Part shown: in pieces, positions 1 through 7,850 of the stretch
Layout: each line of letters begins with the position of its first letter
How positions within the stretch are numbered: position 1 is the first letter of the stretch
NCBI GenBank assembly: GCA_963699835.1
Contig: CAVOVJ010000012.1
Span: 115,181 to 179,180, forward strand
Direction of reading: 5' to 3'
Length of the DNA stretch: 64,000 nt
Source of the DNA: BM003 sp963699835
GTDB lineage: Bacteria > Pseudomonadota > Gammaproteobacteria > Steroidobacterales > BM003
Notes under the pieces: generated by a model
The model's database searches: none
The model's input: only the letters and a program-made list of their open reading frames with translations
What the model was told of the DNA's origin: nothing
Made by a program: the position numbers and the translations under genes

Positions 1-1
1 T

Positions 2-1598
2 CTGTATACCCGTGCATTGCAAATGACGGGGGCCGGACACCGCCGCGAGGCCCGCGAGTATCTCGGGCTTGCGCGCGAGCGCAACGGCCAGGTGGCTCAT
101 GCCAGGGCCGAGTATGAGGCTTTCCTGGCCGAGTTTCCCGAAGGCACGGATGCGGAGCGTGTGCGACAGCGCCTTGCCGGGATGCTATCGGCAGCGCAGA
201 GTCTCGCCCTGAACAATGCGGCGAGACGCGGAGCGGCCGTGGCACAAGCGGCGCATACGATGGGAGCAGTCGCGCTGGGATTTTCATGGCGGGGTGTCGC
301 AGTACTACAGATACGATGCGGTCGAGCCCTCAACGGACGGCATCGAATCCTATTCGCAATCGGCCGTGATGTCATATGGCGATTTCTGGACCCGGCGCGA
401 AGGTGACAGGGTGGACATCGAGGCCCGGTTTGCCGGCGGCTTCAACTATGAAGTAGCGAATGATCGCTACGGTGACGGCAACCAGGCAATCGTCTCCGAT
501 GCGTATATTCAGATCGATGATCGTGAATCGGGAATAGGTGCACGCCTGGGTCGGCAGACGCAATATGGCAAGGGTATTCTCGGACGTTTTGATGGCGCAA
601 ACCTCAGCTACCAGTGGCGGCCCGGTTTTTCAGTCAACGTCACCGGCGGTCTGCCAGCTGACACTCCGCGCCATTCGCCGGACGGCCGCCGGGTATTCGT
701 CGGGATGAGCGTCGATGCCGAGAACCTGGCTGATAACCTCGATGTCAGTCTGTTTACCCATGTCCAGCGTTTTGATGGCGTGGCCGATCGCGAGGCGGTC
801 GGCGGTGAGGCGAGATATCGCAACGAGCGCTGGAATCTCGCCGCCTCGACCGACTATGACTTTTCTTATGGAGTGCTGAACTGGGCACTGATCTCCGGGG
901 CGCTGCGTGCCTCCGACCGGATTACGTTGAACGCCAGGGCGGACATCCATGCCTATCCTTTCCTTACTACCGGTAACGCCCTTATTGGACAGCCGGTGTC
1001 GACGATAGACGATTTGAATACGGTGTACTCGGAGGGTCAGATTCGGCGTCTCGCGCGCGACCGGACCGCGCAGGCCCGTACTGCTGCGTTTGGCATTTCA
1101 ACGGTGATGACCGATCGCTTACAACTGAATGCGGATGTCAGCTATAGCCATATCGATGCGACCGAGAGATCGGGCGGGGTGGCGGAAATTCCGGACAGCG
1201 GCGACCAGTTCTATTTCGATGTCAGCCTGATCGGCTCGAGCCTGCTGCAGGTCGGTGACACGACTATTTTCAGTGTTCGCCGCAGTACCACTTCCAATGC
1301 GACCACGAATACGCTGATGCTCGATATGCGTTACCCGGTTGGCGAGGGGTTGAGACTCAGTCCACGGATTGCCGTCTCGCAGCGAGAATATAGTTCCGAT
1401 GATTCCTCGCAGTGGATCGTCTCGCCGATGCTGCGATTGCTGTACCGCTGGCATCGGCGCTACCGTTTCGAACTCGATGTCGGAGCGCGGTTTACCGATC
1501 GGGATCTCGAGCAGACCTATTTCGACGACGCGGTTTACAAGGATGACGAGCAGTGGACCGAGTACTACATCAATCTTGGATATCAGGCGGAATTCTGA
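2..1598 (+). CDS. TPR / outer-membrane beta-barrel protein, C-terminal part (partial, frameshifted)
   Basis: The gene enters from the left edge, so its N-terminus is missing. The first ~70 residues look like the end of a TPR array (REAREYLGLARERNG, ARAEYEAFLAEFPEG). The rest, from GGVSQYYRYD on, is a run of alternating polar and aromatic strands (YGDFWTRREGDRVDIEARF, LRLSPRIAVSQREYSS, ELDVGARFTDRD) ending in a terminal strand with Y and F (YINLGYQAEF), as in outer-membrane beta-barrels. The TPR part is in one frame and the barrel in the next. Removing one base between about 213 and 290 joins them, and the total (1597 = 3n+1) fits a single inserted base. The stop overlaps the start of the downstream lipoprotein (TGATG), so the two are translationally coupled. 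The precise family is not recognised; a role in export or assembly of a surface component is inference. Confidence 0.6.
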
Positions 1599-2218
1599 TG
1601 CATGCAAATTCTTTTGCAATATGGTCGTTACGGTTTGCCGCGGTGCTTGCGGTGGCGTTTCTGCTTGCGGGTTGCGCGAGTGAGTCACCGTTGATGAGCG
1701 AACGCCTGGACGAACGTACAGGGGTCACGATCACCGCCCTCGATGTTCCGGTTACGCTGGCACGCGAAGCGGCCGATCTGGCCTATAGTTCGCGCGACTA
1801 CGCTTTTGTCGGGCCGGTCGAGTTCAATCGGATGGGGCAGCGCAGTTACTACCTGTGGATCGGCATGGCGACGACCGTTGATCGATCAAGAACACGTGAA
1901 GCGCCGCCAAAGCCGTTGGCGCTGTCGATTCTGACTGCCGGTATTCCGATAGTGATCGAACTCGAAGAGTGGAATGACGAACGGGGTCAAGCGCTTTATC
2001 AGACAAACCTGCCGGTATATGCGACTTATCGAGCGGCCGTTTCGCTCGACATCATCAAACTGCTGGCGAATACCGGTACTCTGCGGATCGGGCTCGAAAG
2101 TATCGCCGAATCGTGGCATTACTCGACATGGAGCGGGACCTCACAGGAGTGGCTCGCGCTCGCCGACTGGCAGGTCACCACGCCGGCAAATCGCGAGGCC
2201 TACAGCCGCCGCCGCTAG
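1598..2218 (+). CDS. Putative lipoprotein of unknown function
   Basis: A 206-residue protein. I start it at the ATG overlapping the upstream stop codon because this puts a clean lipoprotein signal peptide at the N-terminus: a short polar stretch, a hydrophobic core (AAVLAVAFLLAG), then a lipobox ending in Cys (LLAGC) near residue 27. The mature part has no domain I recognise. It contains a motif around MGQRSYYLWIG and has mixed alpha/beta character. It is probably membrane-anchored in the cell envelope. The stop/start overlap with the preceding TPR/beta-barrel gene suggests a two-gene operon, so it may be a partner or cargo of that barrel protein. That link is inference from gene order only. 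Confidence 0.6.
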   Translation: MHANSFAIWSLRFAAVLAVAFLLAGCASESPLMSERLDERTGVTITALDVPVTLAREAADLAYSSRDYAFVGPVEFNRMGQRSYYLWIGMATTVDRSRTREAPPKPLALSILTAGIPIVIELEEWNDERGQALYQTNLPVYATYRAAVSLDIIKLLANTGTLRIGLESIAESWHYSTWSGTSQEWLALADWQVTTPANREAYSRRR

Positions 2219-2296
2219 ACGGCAGTGCGCAGCTGAACACACCGCGCTCGACGCATGCGGATGTTGCCCGGTGTCCGCCGGGTACATGCAATGCAA

Positions 2297-3469
2297 TCAG
2301 CGATTGCGTCCCATTTTCTCATGGCTGCTGACCCAATCGCCGGCAAGGACAGCGCAAGCCAGCGAAATATCACCAGCCAATACCGTTGCCGCGACAATTT
2401 CGGCGAATTTTTTCACCTTGCCCTTGCCATGACAGCCTAGTATCTCGAGACATTCGCGCTGAGTCGGCAATGCGGTGCCTCCGCCAAAGGTGCCGACGAT
2501 CAGGGACGGTAGTGTTACCGAGAAATAGTAGTCCCCATTCTCCAGCAACTCGCTGACGACCTGGCCGGCGTGCGATTCCACTACATTGGCTTCGTCCTGG
2601 CCTGTGGCGATGAACAGCGCTGCAATGCCATTGGCGGAGTGCGGCCCGTTGTAGGCGGCGCCGGCGAGCATTGCACCGGTATTCGAAATATGGCGTGCCT
2701 CCCACAATTGGCGTGTGTCGACGCCCATTATTCGCTGCAGCGTCTCCTTCGCGAAAACCATTTCGGCGATTACCCGTGTCCCGCGTGTGTGCAGCATGTT
2801 GAGGTGGGAGTGTTTCTTGTCCGTATCCATGTTGCCTGACAACTGGTAGCGATAGGAGCCCTTGAATGCCGACCTGATCCACATGCAGGCGGCGTAAGTG
2901 GCCTTGCTCACCATGTTCTGGCCGGCGGCATCGGCGGTCGTGTAATTGAACCGCAGGTAGCGGGTCCGAGCGACCGACCATTGCTGGATGTGGGTGAGTT
3001 GGCCGATCCGCGTGGTGGATTCCGCTGCCGCCTTTATCTCGGCGAAATGTCGTTCCACCCAGGTTCCGAACTCGCGGGCCTTTCTGGCATCGGGAAAGAT
3101 AAATGCCGGGGCGCGTTGCATGAATTGTTCGATCACCGTCGTTGTCACGCCGCCGCATTCGCTGATTGCCCGCATGCCGCGGCTATAGCTGGCGACCAGC
3201 GTGCCTTCGGTCGTCGCCATCGGAATCAGGAAGTCACCCCGGGCGTGTTCGCCGCTTATCCGCAACGGGCCGGCAATGCCGAGAGGCACCTGGCACACGC
3301 CGATAAAGTTCTCGATGTTGCCGGGCAGCAATTGCGGATCGACGCTGTAATGAGCAATGTGCTCGAGTTTTCCGCCGCAATGCCGCTCGATGAACTCGCG
3401 CCGCTGTGTCGCCCAGTCTCTGCTGTAGTCGTCGTCTTTGCTGCGCGGTATGCGTTCACGCTCTGTCAT
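2297..3469 (-). CDS. Hydroxymethylglutaryl-CoA reductase (class I type)
   Basis: HMG-CoA reductase interconverts HMG-CoA and mevalonate using a nicotinamide cofactor. The 390-residue product covers the full catalytic domain without the membrane region of eukaryotic enzymes. Visible family motifs are ENFIGVCQVPLGIAGPL near residue 52, TTEGTLVAS with the catalytic Glu near 90, DAAGQNMVSKA for cofactor binding near 180, a TGQDEANVVESH block with the catalytic Asp near 290, and GTFGGGT near 325. A His near the C-terminus (SSHEKMGR) fits the catalytic His of class I enzymes. It is on the opposite strand to both neighbours, and no other mevalonate gene lies nearby, so its pathway cannot be read from context. 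The start is the first ATG, with divergent arfB 400 bp away. The assignment to HMG-CoA reductase is firm; class I rather than class II is inferred from the motif style. Confidence 0.9.
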   Translation of the reverse strand: MTERERIPRSKDDDYSRDWATQRREFIERHCGGKLEHIAHYSVDPQLLPGNIENFIGVCQVPLGIAGPLRISGEHARGDFLIPMATTEGTLVASYSRGMRAISECGGVTTTVIEQFMQRAPAFIFPDARKAREFGTWVERHFAEIKAAAESTTRIGQLTHIQQWSVARTRYLRFNYTTADAAGQNMVSKATYAACMWIRSAFKGSYRYQLSGNMDTDKKHSHLNMLHTRGTRVIAEMVFAKETLQRIMGVDTRQLWEARHISNTGAMLAGAAYNGPHSANGIAALFIATGQDEANVVESHAGQVVSELLENGDYYFSVTLPSLIVGTFGGGTALPTQRECLEILGCHGKGKVKKFAEIVAATVLAGDISLACAVLAGDWVSSHEKMGRNR

Positions 3470-3873
3470 ACTTCAATCTCCCGGTGGTGACGAGCCTCCA
3501 TCGCGGTAATCTGCTGACGACCCGCTGCGGTCATATTATGGTGCCCATGCTAAGCGTAGACGATATGCCGTAGCCCGCGGCAGTGCCGTTCAATCGGCGC
3601 ACCGGCTTGCGGCCGGACAAACGACTTCGCCGCTGGCAATATCCGGCGCAGGCGCAACCGGGTCAGGTGCAGATGCGTGTTCGAGACATTCTTGACTCGA
3701 GTGCGTTGATCGCGGCTCAATATCCCTTGTTGCCAACGCGGGGGCCCCGGGATTTGCGCCGGGAACATCGCGCCGAATTGGGTGCGCCGACCAGCGGCGA
3801 GCAGACATGCACGCTTATCCGATCGCCCCCGGATGCGTAATTGGCCTCCGGGCTGCGGGATGGTTGCAAACAG
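3470..3873. other. Divergent intergenic region, no gene seen
   Basis: These 404 bases separate the HMG-CoA reductase gene (leftward) from arfB (rightward), so both promoters should lie here. Open frames exist on both strands, but their translations are rich in Arg, Pro and Ala, with no recognisable domain or convincing ribosome-binding site. I see no clear promoter consensus or terminator. Confidence 0.4.
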
Positions 3874-4290
3874 ATGCTTCGAATTAAAAACACCATCGTG
3901 ATTCCGGAAAGCGAGATCGAAATGCTGCCGATTCGGGCCCAGGGCGCTGGCGGACAAAACGTGAACAAGGTTTCCACGGCAGTCCATTTGCGCTTCGATA
4001 TCGCAGCCTCATCGTTGCCGGAGGTTTACAAGAAGCGCCTGCTTGCTTGCCGCGACAGCAGAATATCGGGCGACGGCATCGTGGTTATCAAGGCACAGCA
4101 GTACCGCAGTCGGCGCAAGAACCGCGAAGATGCAGTGCAACGCCTCAAGGCACTGATCGAACGGGGTGTCGAAGTGCAAAAGAGGCGGGTAGCGACAGCG
4201 CCGACAAAGACCGCGCGCGAGCGCAGGCTGGCGGAGAAAACGCGGCGTGGTCGGGTCAAATCGCTGCGCGGCAAGATCGAACCGGAATGA
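3874..4290 (+). CDS. arfB: Alternative ribosome-rescue factor / peptidyl-tRNA hydrolase ArfB
   Basis: ArfB (YaeJ) enters the A site of ribosomes stalled on non-stop mRNAs and hydrolyses peptidyl-tRNA with a release-factor-type GGQ loop. The 138-residue product has the motif in its expected context near residue 23 (IRAQGAGGQNVNKVSTA), followed by the small release-factor domain. It ends in a basic Lys/Arg-rich tail (KTARERRLAEKTRRGRVKS) that in the family inserts into the mRNA channel. I chose the internal ATG giving MLRIKNTIVIP, which matches the usual family start; an upstream TTG would add 11 residues. The GIY-YIG gene follows 49 bp later on the same strand. Confidence 0.92.
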   Translation: MLRIKNTIVIPESEIEMLPIRAQGAGGQNVNKVSTAVHLRFDIAASSLPEVYKKRLLACRDSRISGDGIVVIKAQQYRSRRKNREDAVQRLKALIERGVEVQKRRVATAPTKTARERRLAEKTRRGRVKSLRGKIEPE

Positions 4291-4339
4291 GTTCGGCCCT
4301 CTCAGGTCGGGCTCGCGGTTGTCCGGGGCAGGCGCGGCC

Positions 4340-4612
4340 ATGAGCTCAGACAGGTGGTTTGTCTACGTCGTGGAATGCGCGGATGCGACGTTGTACACGG
4401 GTATTGCGACGGATGTGCAGCGTCGTGTAGCCGAACACAATGCGGGGATCGGGGCTCGCTATACGCGCGGACGCGGCCCGGTTCGTCTCGTCTATGTCGA
4501 GCCGTGTCGGGGACGCGGCGCGGCGCTGCGCAGGGAGCACACGATCAAAAAGTTGCCGCTGCGACATAAGCGCAGTCTGGTTGCGACTACACTGAAAGAC
4601 GGCGGGGCTTGA
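4340..4612 (+). CDS. GIY-YIG domain protein (YhbQ/UPF0213-like)
   Basis: A 90-residue stand-alone GIY-YIG domain. The N-terminal motif reads VYVVECADATLYTGIATDVQRRVAEHN: the two tyrosine-containing blocks and the Arg and His positions of the nuclease fold are present. A later Glu in RREHTIKKLP matches the conserved acidic metal ligand. Stand-alone proteins of this size are small structure-specific nucleases of poorly defined function, distinct from UvrC and homing endonucleases. The ATG beginning MSSDRWFVYVVEC is chosen because the domain begins directly after it; an upstream in-frame GTG would add an unsupported low-complexity extension. It sits 49 bp after arfB and 41 bp before the DUF3465 gene. 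Confidence 0.88.
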   Translation: MSSDRWFVYVVECADATLYTGIATDVQRRVAEHNAGIGARYTRGRGPVRLVYVEPCRGRGAALRREHTIKKLPLRHKRSLVATTLKDGGA

Positions 4613-4653
4613 AAAACCGGCCTCGTTATTTTGTTTTGCCAAGGGCGTCCTTT

Positions 4654-5125
4654 ATGAAGCTACGTTCACGTCGACTGATTCAGATTTTGACGCTGGCGCT
4701 TATCGGAGCAGCCCTCTGGCTCCAGCAGCGTACCGAGCTGCCACCGGACCCGCGTTTCAACCAAGAGCAAGTTGCCCCGACCGCAGAGAATCGACTTTCG
4801 CGAGATTGATGCCGCGTTCGCCGCTCGTGAGAGCAACCTGATGGTTAGCGGCGGCGGTACTGTCGTCAAGGTTCTGGCGGACGATCGGGATGGAGCGCGA
4901 CACCAGCGTTTCATTCTCGAGCTGGACTCGGGCCTGACCGTGCTGGTCGCGCATAACATCGATGTTGCCGAGCGGATTCCGAACCTCGAAGCAGGGAGCG
5001 CGGTCACTTTTCGCGGCGAATACGAATGGAACGAAAAGGGCGGGGTTGTGCACTGGACCCACAGAACACGCCGCGGAAATCATCAGCCTGGCTGGCTGAT
5101 GTACGAAGGCGTCCGCTACGATTAA
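4654..5125 (+). CDS. DUF3465 family secreted protein (frameshifted)
   Basis: The N-terminus (MKLRSRRLIQILTLALIGAALWL, split here as MKLRSRRLIQ plus a hydrophobic segment) is a signal peptide or membrane anchor in one frame. The conserved domain is in the next frame: an Ala/Phe helix (EIDAAFAARESN), VSGGGTVVKVLADDRDG, ARHQRFILELDSG, VLVAHNIDVAERI and a WNEKGGVVHWTHRT block near the C-terminus. This is the DUF3465 pattern, a small OB-like domain in gammaproteobacterial exported proteins. Removing one base in the GTTGCCCC stretch near 4770 restores one 156-residue protein of normal family length. No biochemical function is known to me. Confidence 0.75.
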
Positions 5126-5179
5126 GGTATCCAGTGAATTGTGATGAATATTTTGTAATTGATTGTTAAAAATAAAAAA

Positions 5180-5522
5180 ATGTCAATTGAGACTGATCTG
5201 GTTCGGCAAAGGTTGTGGGCGCTGCTGGATGCCCTCCAGGCAACCCGGGACGGCGCGATCGATGCGGCCAGAATAGTCGAACTCGATCAGACCCGGGTTG
5301 GGCGCTTGTCGCGGATGGACGCGATGCAGGCACAGGCGATGTCAATAGAGTCCAATCGGCGTCGCGATGAACGAATACGCAATATCCAAAGCGCGCTGGC
5401 CAGGCTCGAGCTTGGTGATTACGGCGATTGCACCGAGTGTGGCGAACCGGTTGATCCGCGACGGCTGGACGCCGATCCGGCCGCGGCGATGTGTATTGCG
5501 TGCGCGGAGGTGGGGCGGGTAG
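5180..5522 (+). CDS. TraR/DksA-type C4 zinc-finger protein (frameshift near 3' end)
   Basis: A 113-residue protein of the DksA/TraR superfamily, which binds the RNA polymerase secondary channel. It has a helical N-terminal half (residues ~1-70, DLVRQRLWALLDALQ and RIRNIQSALARLELG), then a four-cysteine zinc finger: YGDCTECGEPVDPRRLDADP followed by CIACAE. As read, the frame runs on for another hundred residues with no family resemblance. Dropping one G from the GGGG at about 5512-5515 gives an immediate TAG at 5520-5522, right where relatives end, so the extension is probably artefactual. The start is the ATG in an A-rich stretch; the ribosome-binding site is weak. It is shorter than DksA and lacks a clear DxxDxA tip, so it is a paralogue rather than DksA itself. 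Confidence 0.78.
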
Positions 5523-5842
5523 CGTCGCGGAACCGGGCAAGTCAGCATGTTACCCGCCTTCCTCTGGTGTCTTGTTTTGGAGGTAAGCGAAATAGTGCGG
5601 CTCAGCTCATTGCGCCGGGGAAGGGGTGTCGCTGCTGGGGCATCCAATGCGACACATTTAGCAACCGCATGTCGACCTTCGGCGCATCAATATTGTTTTC
5701 GTGCACGGTCATGATCCCAAACGCGAAGATTGCCAACCGCCCGCGGGTTTCGGTTCGTTCTGCTGCAGATTCTCGCGATAGACCCGAAGCGGCGAACGAA
5801 GGATCAGATCTCCGTGACGATATGTCTTTTTGAATCTCGTTC
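5523..5842. other. Intergenic region, no gene seen
   Basis: About 320 bases between the DksA-like gene and the convergent RidA-family gene. The open frames here translate to sequence without domains, and none has a good ribosome-binding site. No T-tailed hairpin is evident. Confidence 0.35.
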
Positions 5843-6265
5843 TTACTCCGGTGACGGGCCAGGTTTGTAGGCAACTGCTTTCATTTCGACAAGCAGGAAC
5901 GGATGCGGCAGCTGGTGTACCGCGACAGTTGTACGGGTGGGGCCATCCGAGTCGAAAAACTCCGAATAAACGGAGTTATAGGCCGGGAAATCGGCCATGT
6001 TCACCAGGAATGCGCTGATCTCGCAGAGGTCCTCGAGGCCGCAGCCGAATGCGCTAAGAATATCCGCTATGTTCTCGATGACGGCTCGCGTTTGCGCGCT
6101 GATATCGAGTGTCGGATTTCCTTTTGCGTCAATCGTTGCGCCTGCGATCGTGTTGTCCGGCCGGCGCGAACTGGTGCCCGAAATGAAAATAAAATCACCG
6201 CATCGCTTTGCATGCGGAAAGGACCCGCGTGGTTCGGCCTTGTGCTGGAGTGTCTTGCTGGTCAT
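5843..6265 (-). CDS. RidA-family deaminase, 2-aminomuconate deaminase-like
   Basis: RidA/YjgF-family protein of 140 residues, the family's normal length. It matches the 2-aminomuconate deaminase branch: RGSFPHAKRCGDFIFISGTS near the start, ISAQTRAVIENIADIL in the middle, and the active-site block GPTRTTVAVHQLPHP with the conserved Arg near the C-terminus, then LVEMKAVAYKP. In tryptophan or nitrobenzoate degradation the enzyme turns 2-aminomuconate into 4-oxalocrotonate. No other genes of that pathway are in the window, so a general imine or enamine deaminase role is possible. Members are cytosolic trimers. It is convergent with the DksA-like gene and shares its upstream region with the TetR gene. 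Confidence 0.82.
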   Translation of the reverse strand: MTSKTLQHKAEPRGSFPHAKRCGDFIFISGTSSRRPDNTIAGATIDAKGNPTLDISAQTRAVIENIADILSAFGCGLEDLCEISAFLVNMADFPAYNSVYSEFFDSDGPTRTTVAVHQLPHPFLLVEMKAVAYKPGPSPE

Positions 6266-6797
6266 TGCTCAATGGTCCGCGATTTGTCCGCTGGTGACAT
6301 TAAAATTACAGCCGGGGATGGAATCGAAATCGGCCCCGCCGGCGAAAACCGAGACAGTCTGTGCTTTCCTTTTATCGTATTTCTTAAGCCACTTGGCAAG
6401 CTGCGGTCGTGCGATTCGGCGCTGCCGGGGCGAAATGGATCCGCCGGAGCGGCGATCGCTGGGCCTGAGGAATCCGGCCGGCCCCGGCCGATGCGGCGAT
6501 GTGGTTGCAGCGGATACGGACCGCGATCGACAGGACGATTTTTGCGCCACATTGGACGCACTGTTTGTATTTCCAGTGAGTCCTATGGTTTCCCCGCAGG
6601 CCGTAACTCGGGTCATCGTTGGGTTGAACGGCCGCCGTACGCTCCCCGGTGCGGCACGGTACGTTTTGGTACCGTATAGTACGAAAAACGAGCTGTCACT
6701 GTCGCACAAGCTCCAGCCATAGGCAGTCGCGGACATGCTGGGTGACGAAGCTGAGGACCGGTCGAGAAAAGCCGCGCGGGCAAACGAGGGGAATGCG
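6266..6797. other. Divergent intergenic region between ridA-like and tetR genes
   Basis: These 532 bases hold the 5' regions of the leftward RidA-family gene and the rightward TetR gene. No translated frame shows a recognisable domain. The notable element is a perfect inverted repeat at 6656-6675, listed separately. Confidence 0.35.
6656..6675. promoter_or_regulatory. Perfect inverted repeat, candidate TetR operator
   Basis: The sequence ACGGTAC-gttttg-GTACCGT is an exact 7-bp inverted repeat around a 6-bp spacer. It lies in the noncoding DNA about 120 bp before the TetR-family gene. TetR repressors commonly bind such palindromes next to their own gene. A TATAGT hexamer follows at 6677-6682 and could be a -10 box. 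The regulator-operator pairing is inferred from position. Confidence 0.4.
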
Positions 6798-7442
6798 ATG
6801 ACTGACAGGACGGTGGAACAGTCGGTACGCGTGCAGCGCAATGCGCGGGCACGGCGCCGGCAGATTCTCGCCGCGGCGGCCAGCCTGATTCAAGAGAAGG
6901 GATACGGTGGTACCAGCCTCGACGCGGTGGTCGAAAGGGCCGGCTGTTCCAAATCCGCGATCTACGAATTCTTTGGCAGCAAAGAGGGTCTGATCTCGGC
7001 GTTGTCGGATGGCATCGTTGAGGAATTGTCGCGTGCGCTTTCGGGTTTCGCCGAGGCCCATGTCGATGCCGAGCGGGCCCTGCAATCCTATGCGGAGCAG
7101 GCATTGACACTGATACTCGATGAGAAGCACATCGCTATTGTGCGCGTAGTGGTTTCGGAGGTCTGGCGATTTCCAAAACTGGGCGTTGCCTATTTCCAGC
7201 GTGGTCCCGCTGCCGTACAAAAACAGTTGGCCGGGTTTCTGGCCGCGCAGAATGCGCTCGGCAATCTCACGATAGAGAATCCAGCCCTGGCATCGCGCCA
7301 TTTTTGGGGCTTGATGCTCTGGGACGACCTCCACGCGCGTCTGGTCGGGGTGCGCGATCCACTGCAGCGGGGCGAGGTTGGCGACCATGCAAGACAGGTC
7401 GTGGCGACTTTTCTGCAGCTGTACGGTACCCGCAGCGAATAA
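6798..7442 (+). CDS. TetR/AcrR family transcriptional regulator
   Basis: A 214-residue regulator. Residues ~15-60 form a classical TetR DNA-binding domain: RRQILAAAASLIQEKGYGGTSLDAVVERAGCSKSAIYEFFGSKE (quoted in parts: RRQILAAAASLI, GYGGTSLDAVVERAG, SKSAIYEFFGSKE). The C-terminal part is a helical ligand-binding and dimerisation domain resembling the AefR-like subgroup (IVRVVVSEVWRFPKLG). I start at the ATG with GAGGGG eight bases upstream; an upstream ATG at 6735 would add 21 residues without homology. A palindrome at 6656-6675 may be its operator. The target is unknown: the neighbours are a divergent RidA-family gene and the convergent fdxA operon. Confidence 0.88.
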   Translation: MTDRTVEQSVRVQRNARARRRQILAAAASLIQEKGYGGTSLDAVVERAGCSKSAIYEFFGSKEGLISALSDGIVEELSRALSGFAEAHVDAERALQSYAEQALTLILDEKHIAIVRVVVSEVWRFPKLGVAYFQRGPAAVQKQLAGFLAAQNALGNLTIENPALASRHFWGLMLWDDLHARLVGVRDPLQRGEVGDHARQVVATFLQLYGTRSE

Positions 7443-7470
7443 GCCGGGTGCAGCCGGAACGCGGCCGCTG

Positions 7471-7794
7471 TTATTTCTCCAGCAGTTTGAGCTTGTCGGG
7501 CACGTTCGCCCAGTCGTCGCCATCGGCCGGACGATCGCCGATCTCGGTTATGACAGGCCAGTCCTTGCACAGATCTTCATTAATTTTGAGAAACTGCATT
7601 TGATCTTCGGGCAGGTCTTCCTCGGGATAGATGGCTTCTACCGGGCACTCAGGAATGCAAACGGTGCAGTCGATACATTCATCAGGGTTGATAACGAGCA
7701 TGTTTGGCCCTTCGTGGAAGCAGTCCACCGGGCACACCTCTACACAGTCCATGTATTTGCACTTGATGCACTGTTCCGTCACGACGTGGGTCAT
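7471..7794 (-). CDS. fdxA: 7Fe ferredoxin FdxA
   Basis: A 107-residue ferredoxin of the FdxA type, carrying one [3Fe-4S] and one [4Fe-4S] cluster. The first cluster region reads CIKCKYMDCVEVCPVDCF and the second CIDCTVCIPECPVEAI. The long C-terminal tail rich in Asp, Glu and Trp (PEEDLPEDQMQFLKIN, DDWANVPDK) is typical of FdxA. It starts with MTHVVTEQCIKCK, the normal family start. It lies 56 bp downstream of korB on the same strand, so it is probably the electron carrier for the 2-oxoacid oxidoreductase of this operon. Confidence 0.93.
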   Translation of the reverse strand: MTHVVTEQCIKCKYMDCVEVCPVDCFHEGPNMLVINPDECIDCTVCIPECPVEAIYPEEDLPEDQMQFLKINEDLCKDWPVITEIGDRPADGDDWANVPDKLKLLEK

Positions 7795-7850
7795 TTTCGC
7801 GAGATCCTTGCTGGGGATTTACTGGTCTGGCGCGTAAAGATGCCCGTTGT

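Noticed and set aside
5523..5833. C-terminal ~100-residue extension of the DksA-like protein
   Set aside because: No homology; deleting one G at 5512-5515 gives a stop exactly where family members end.
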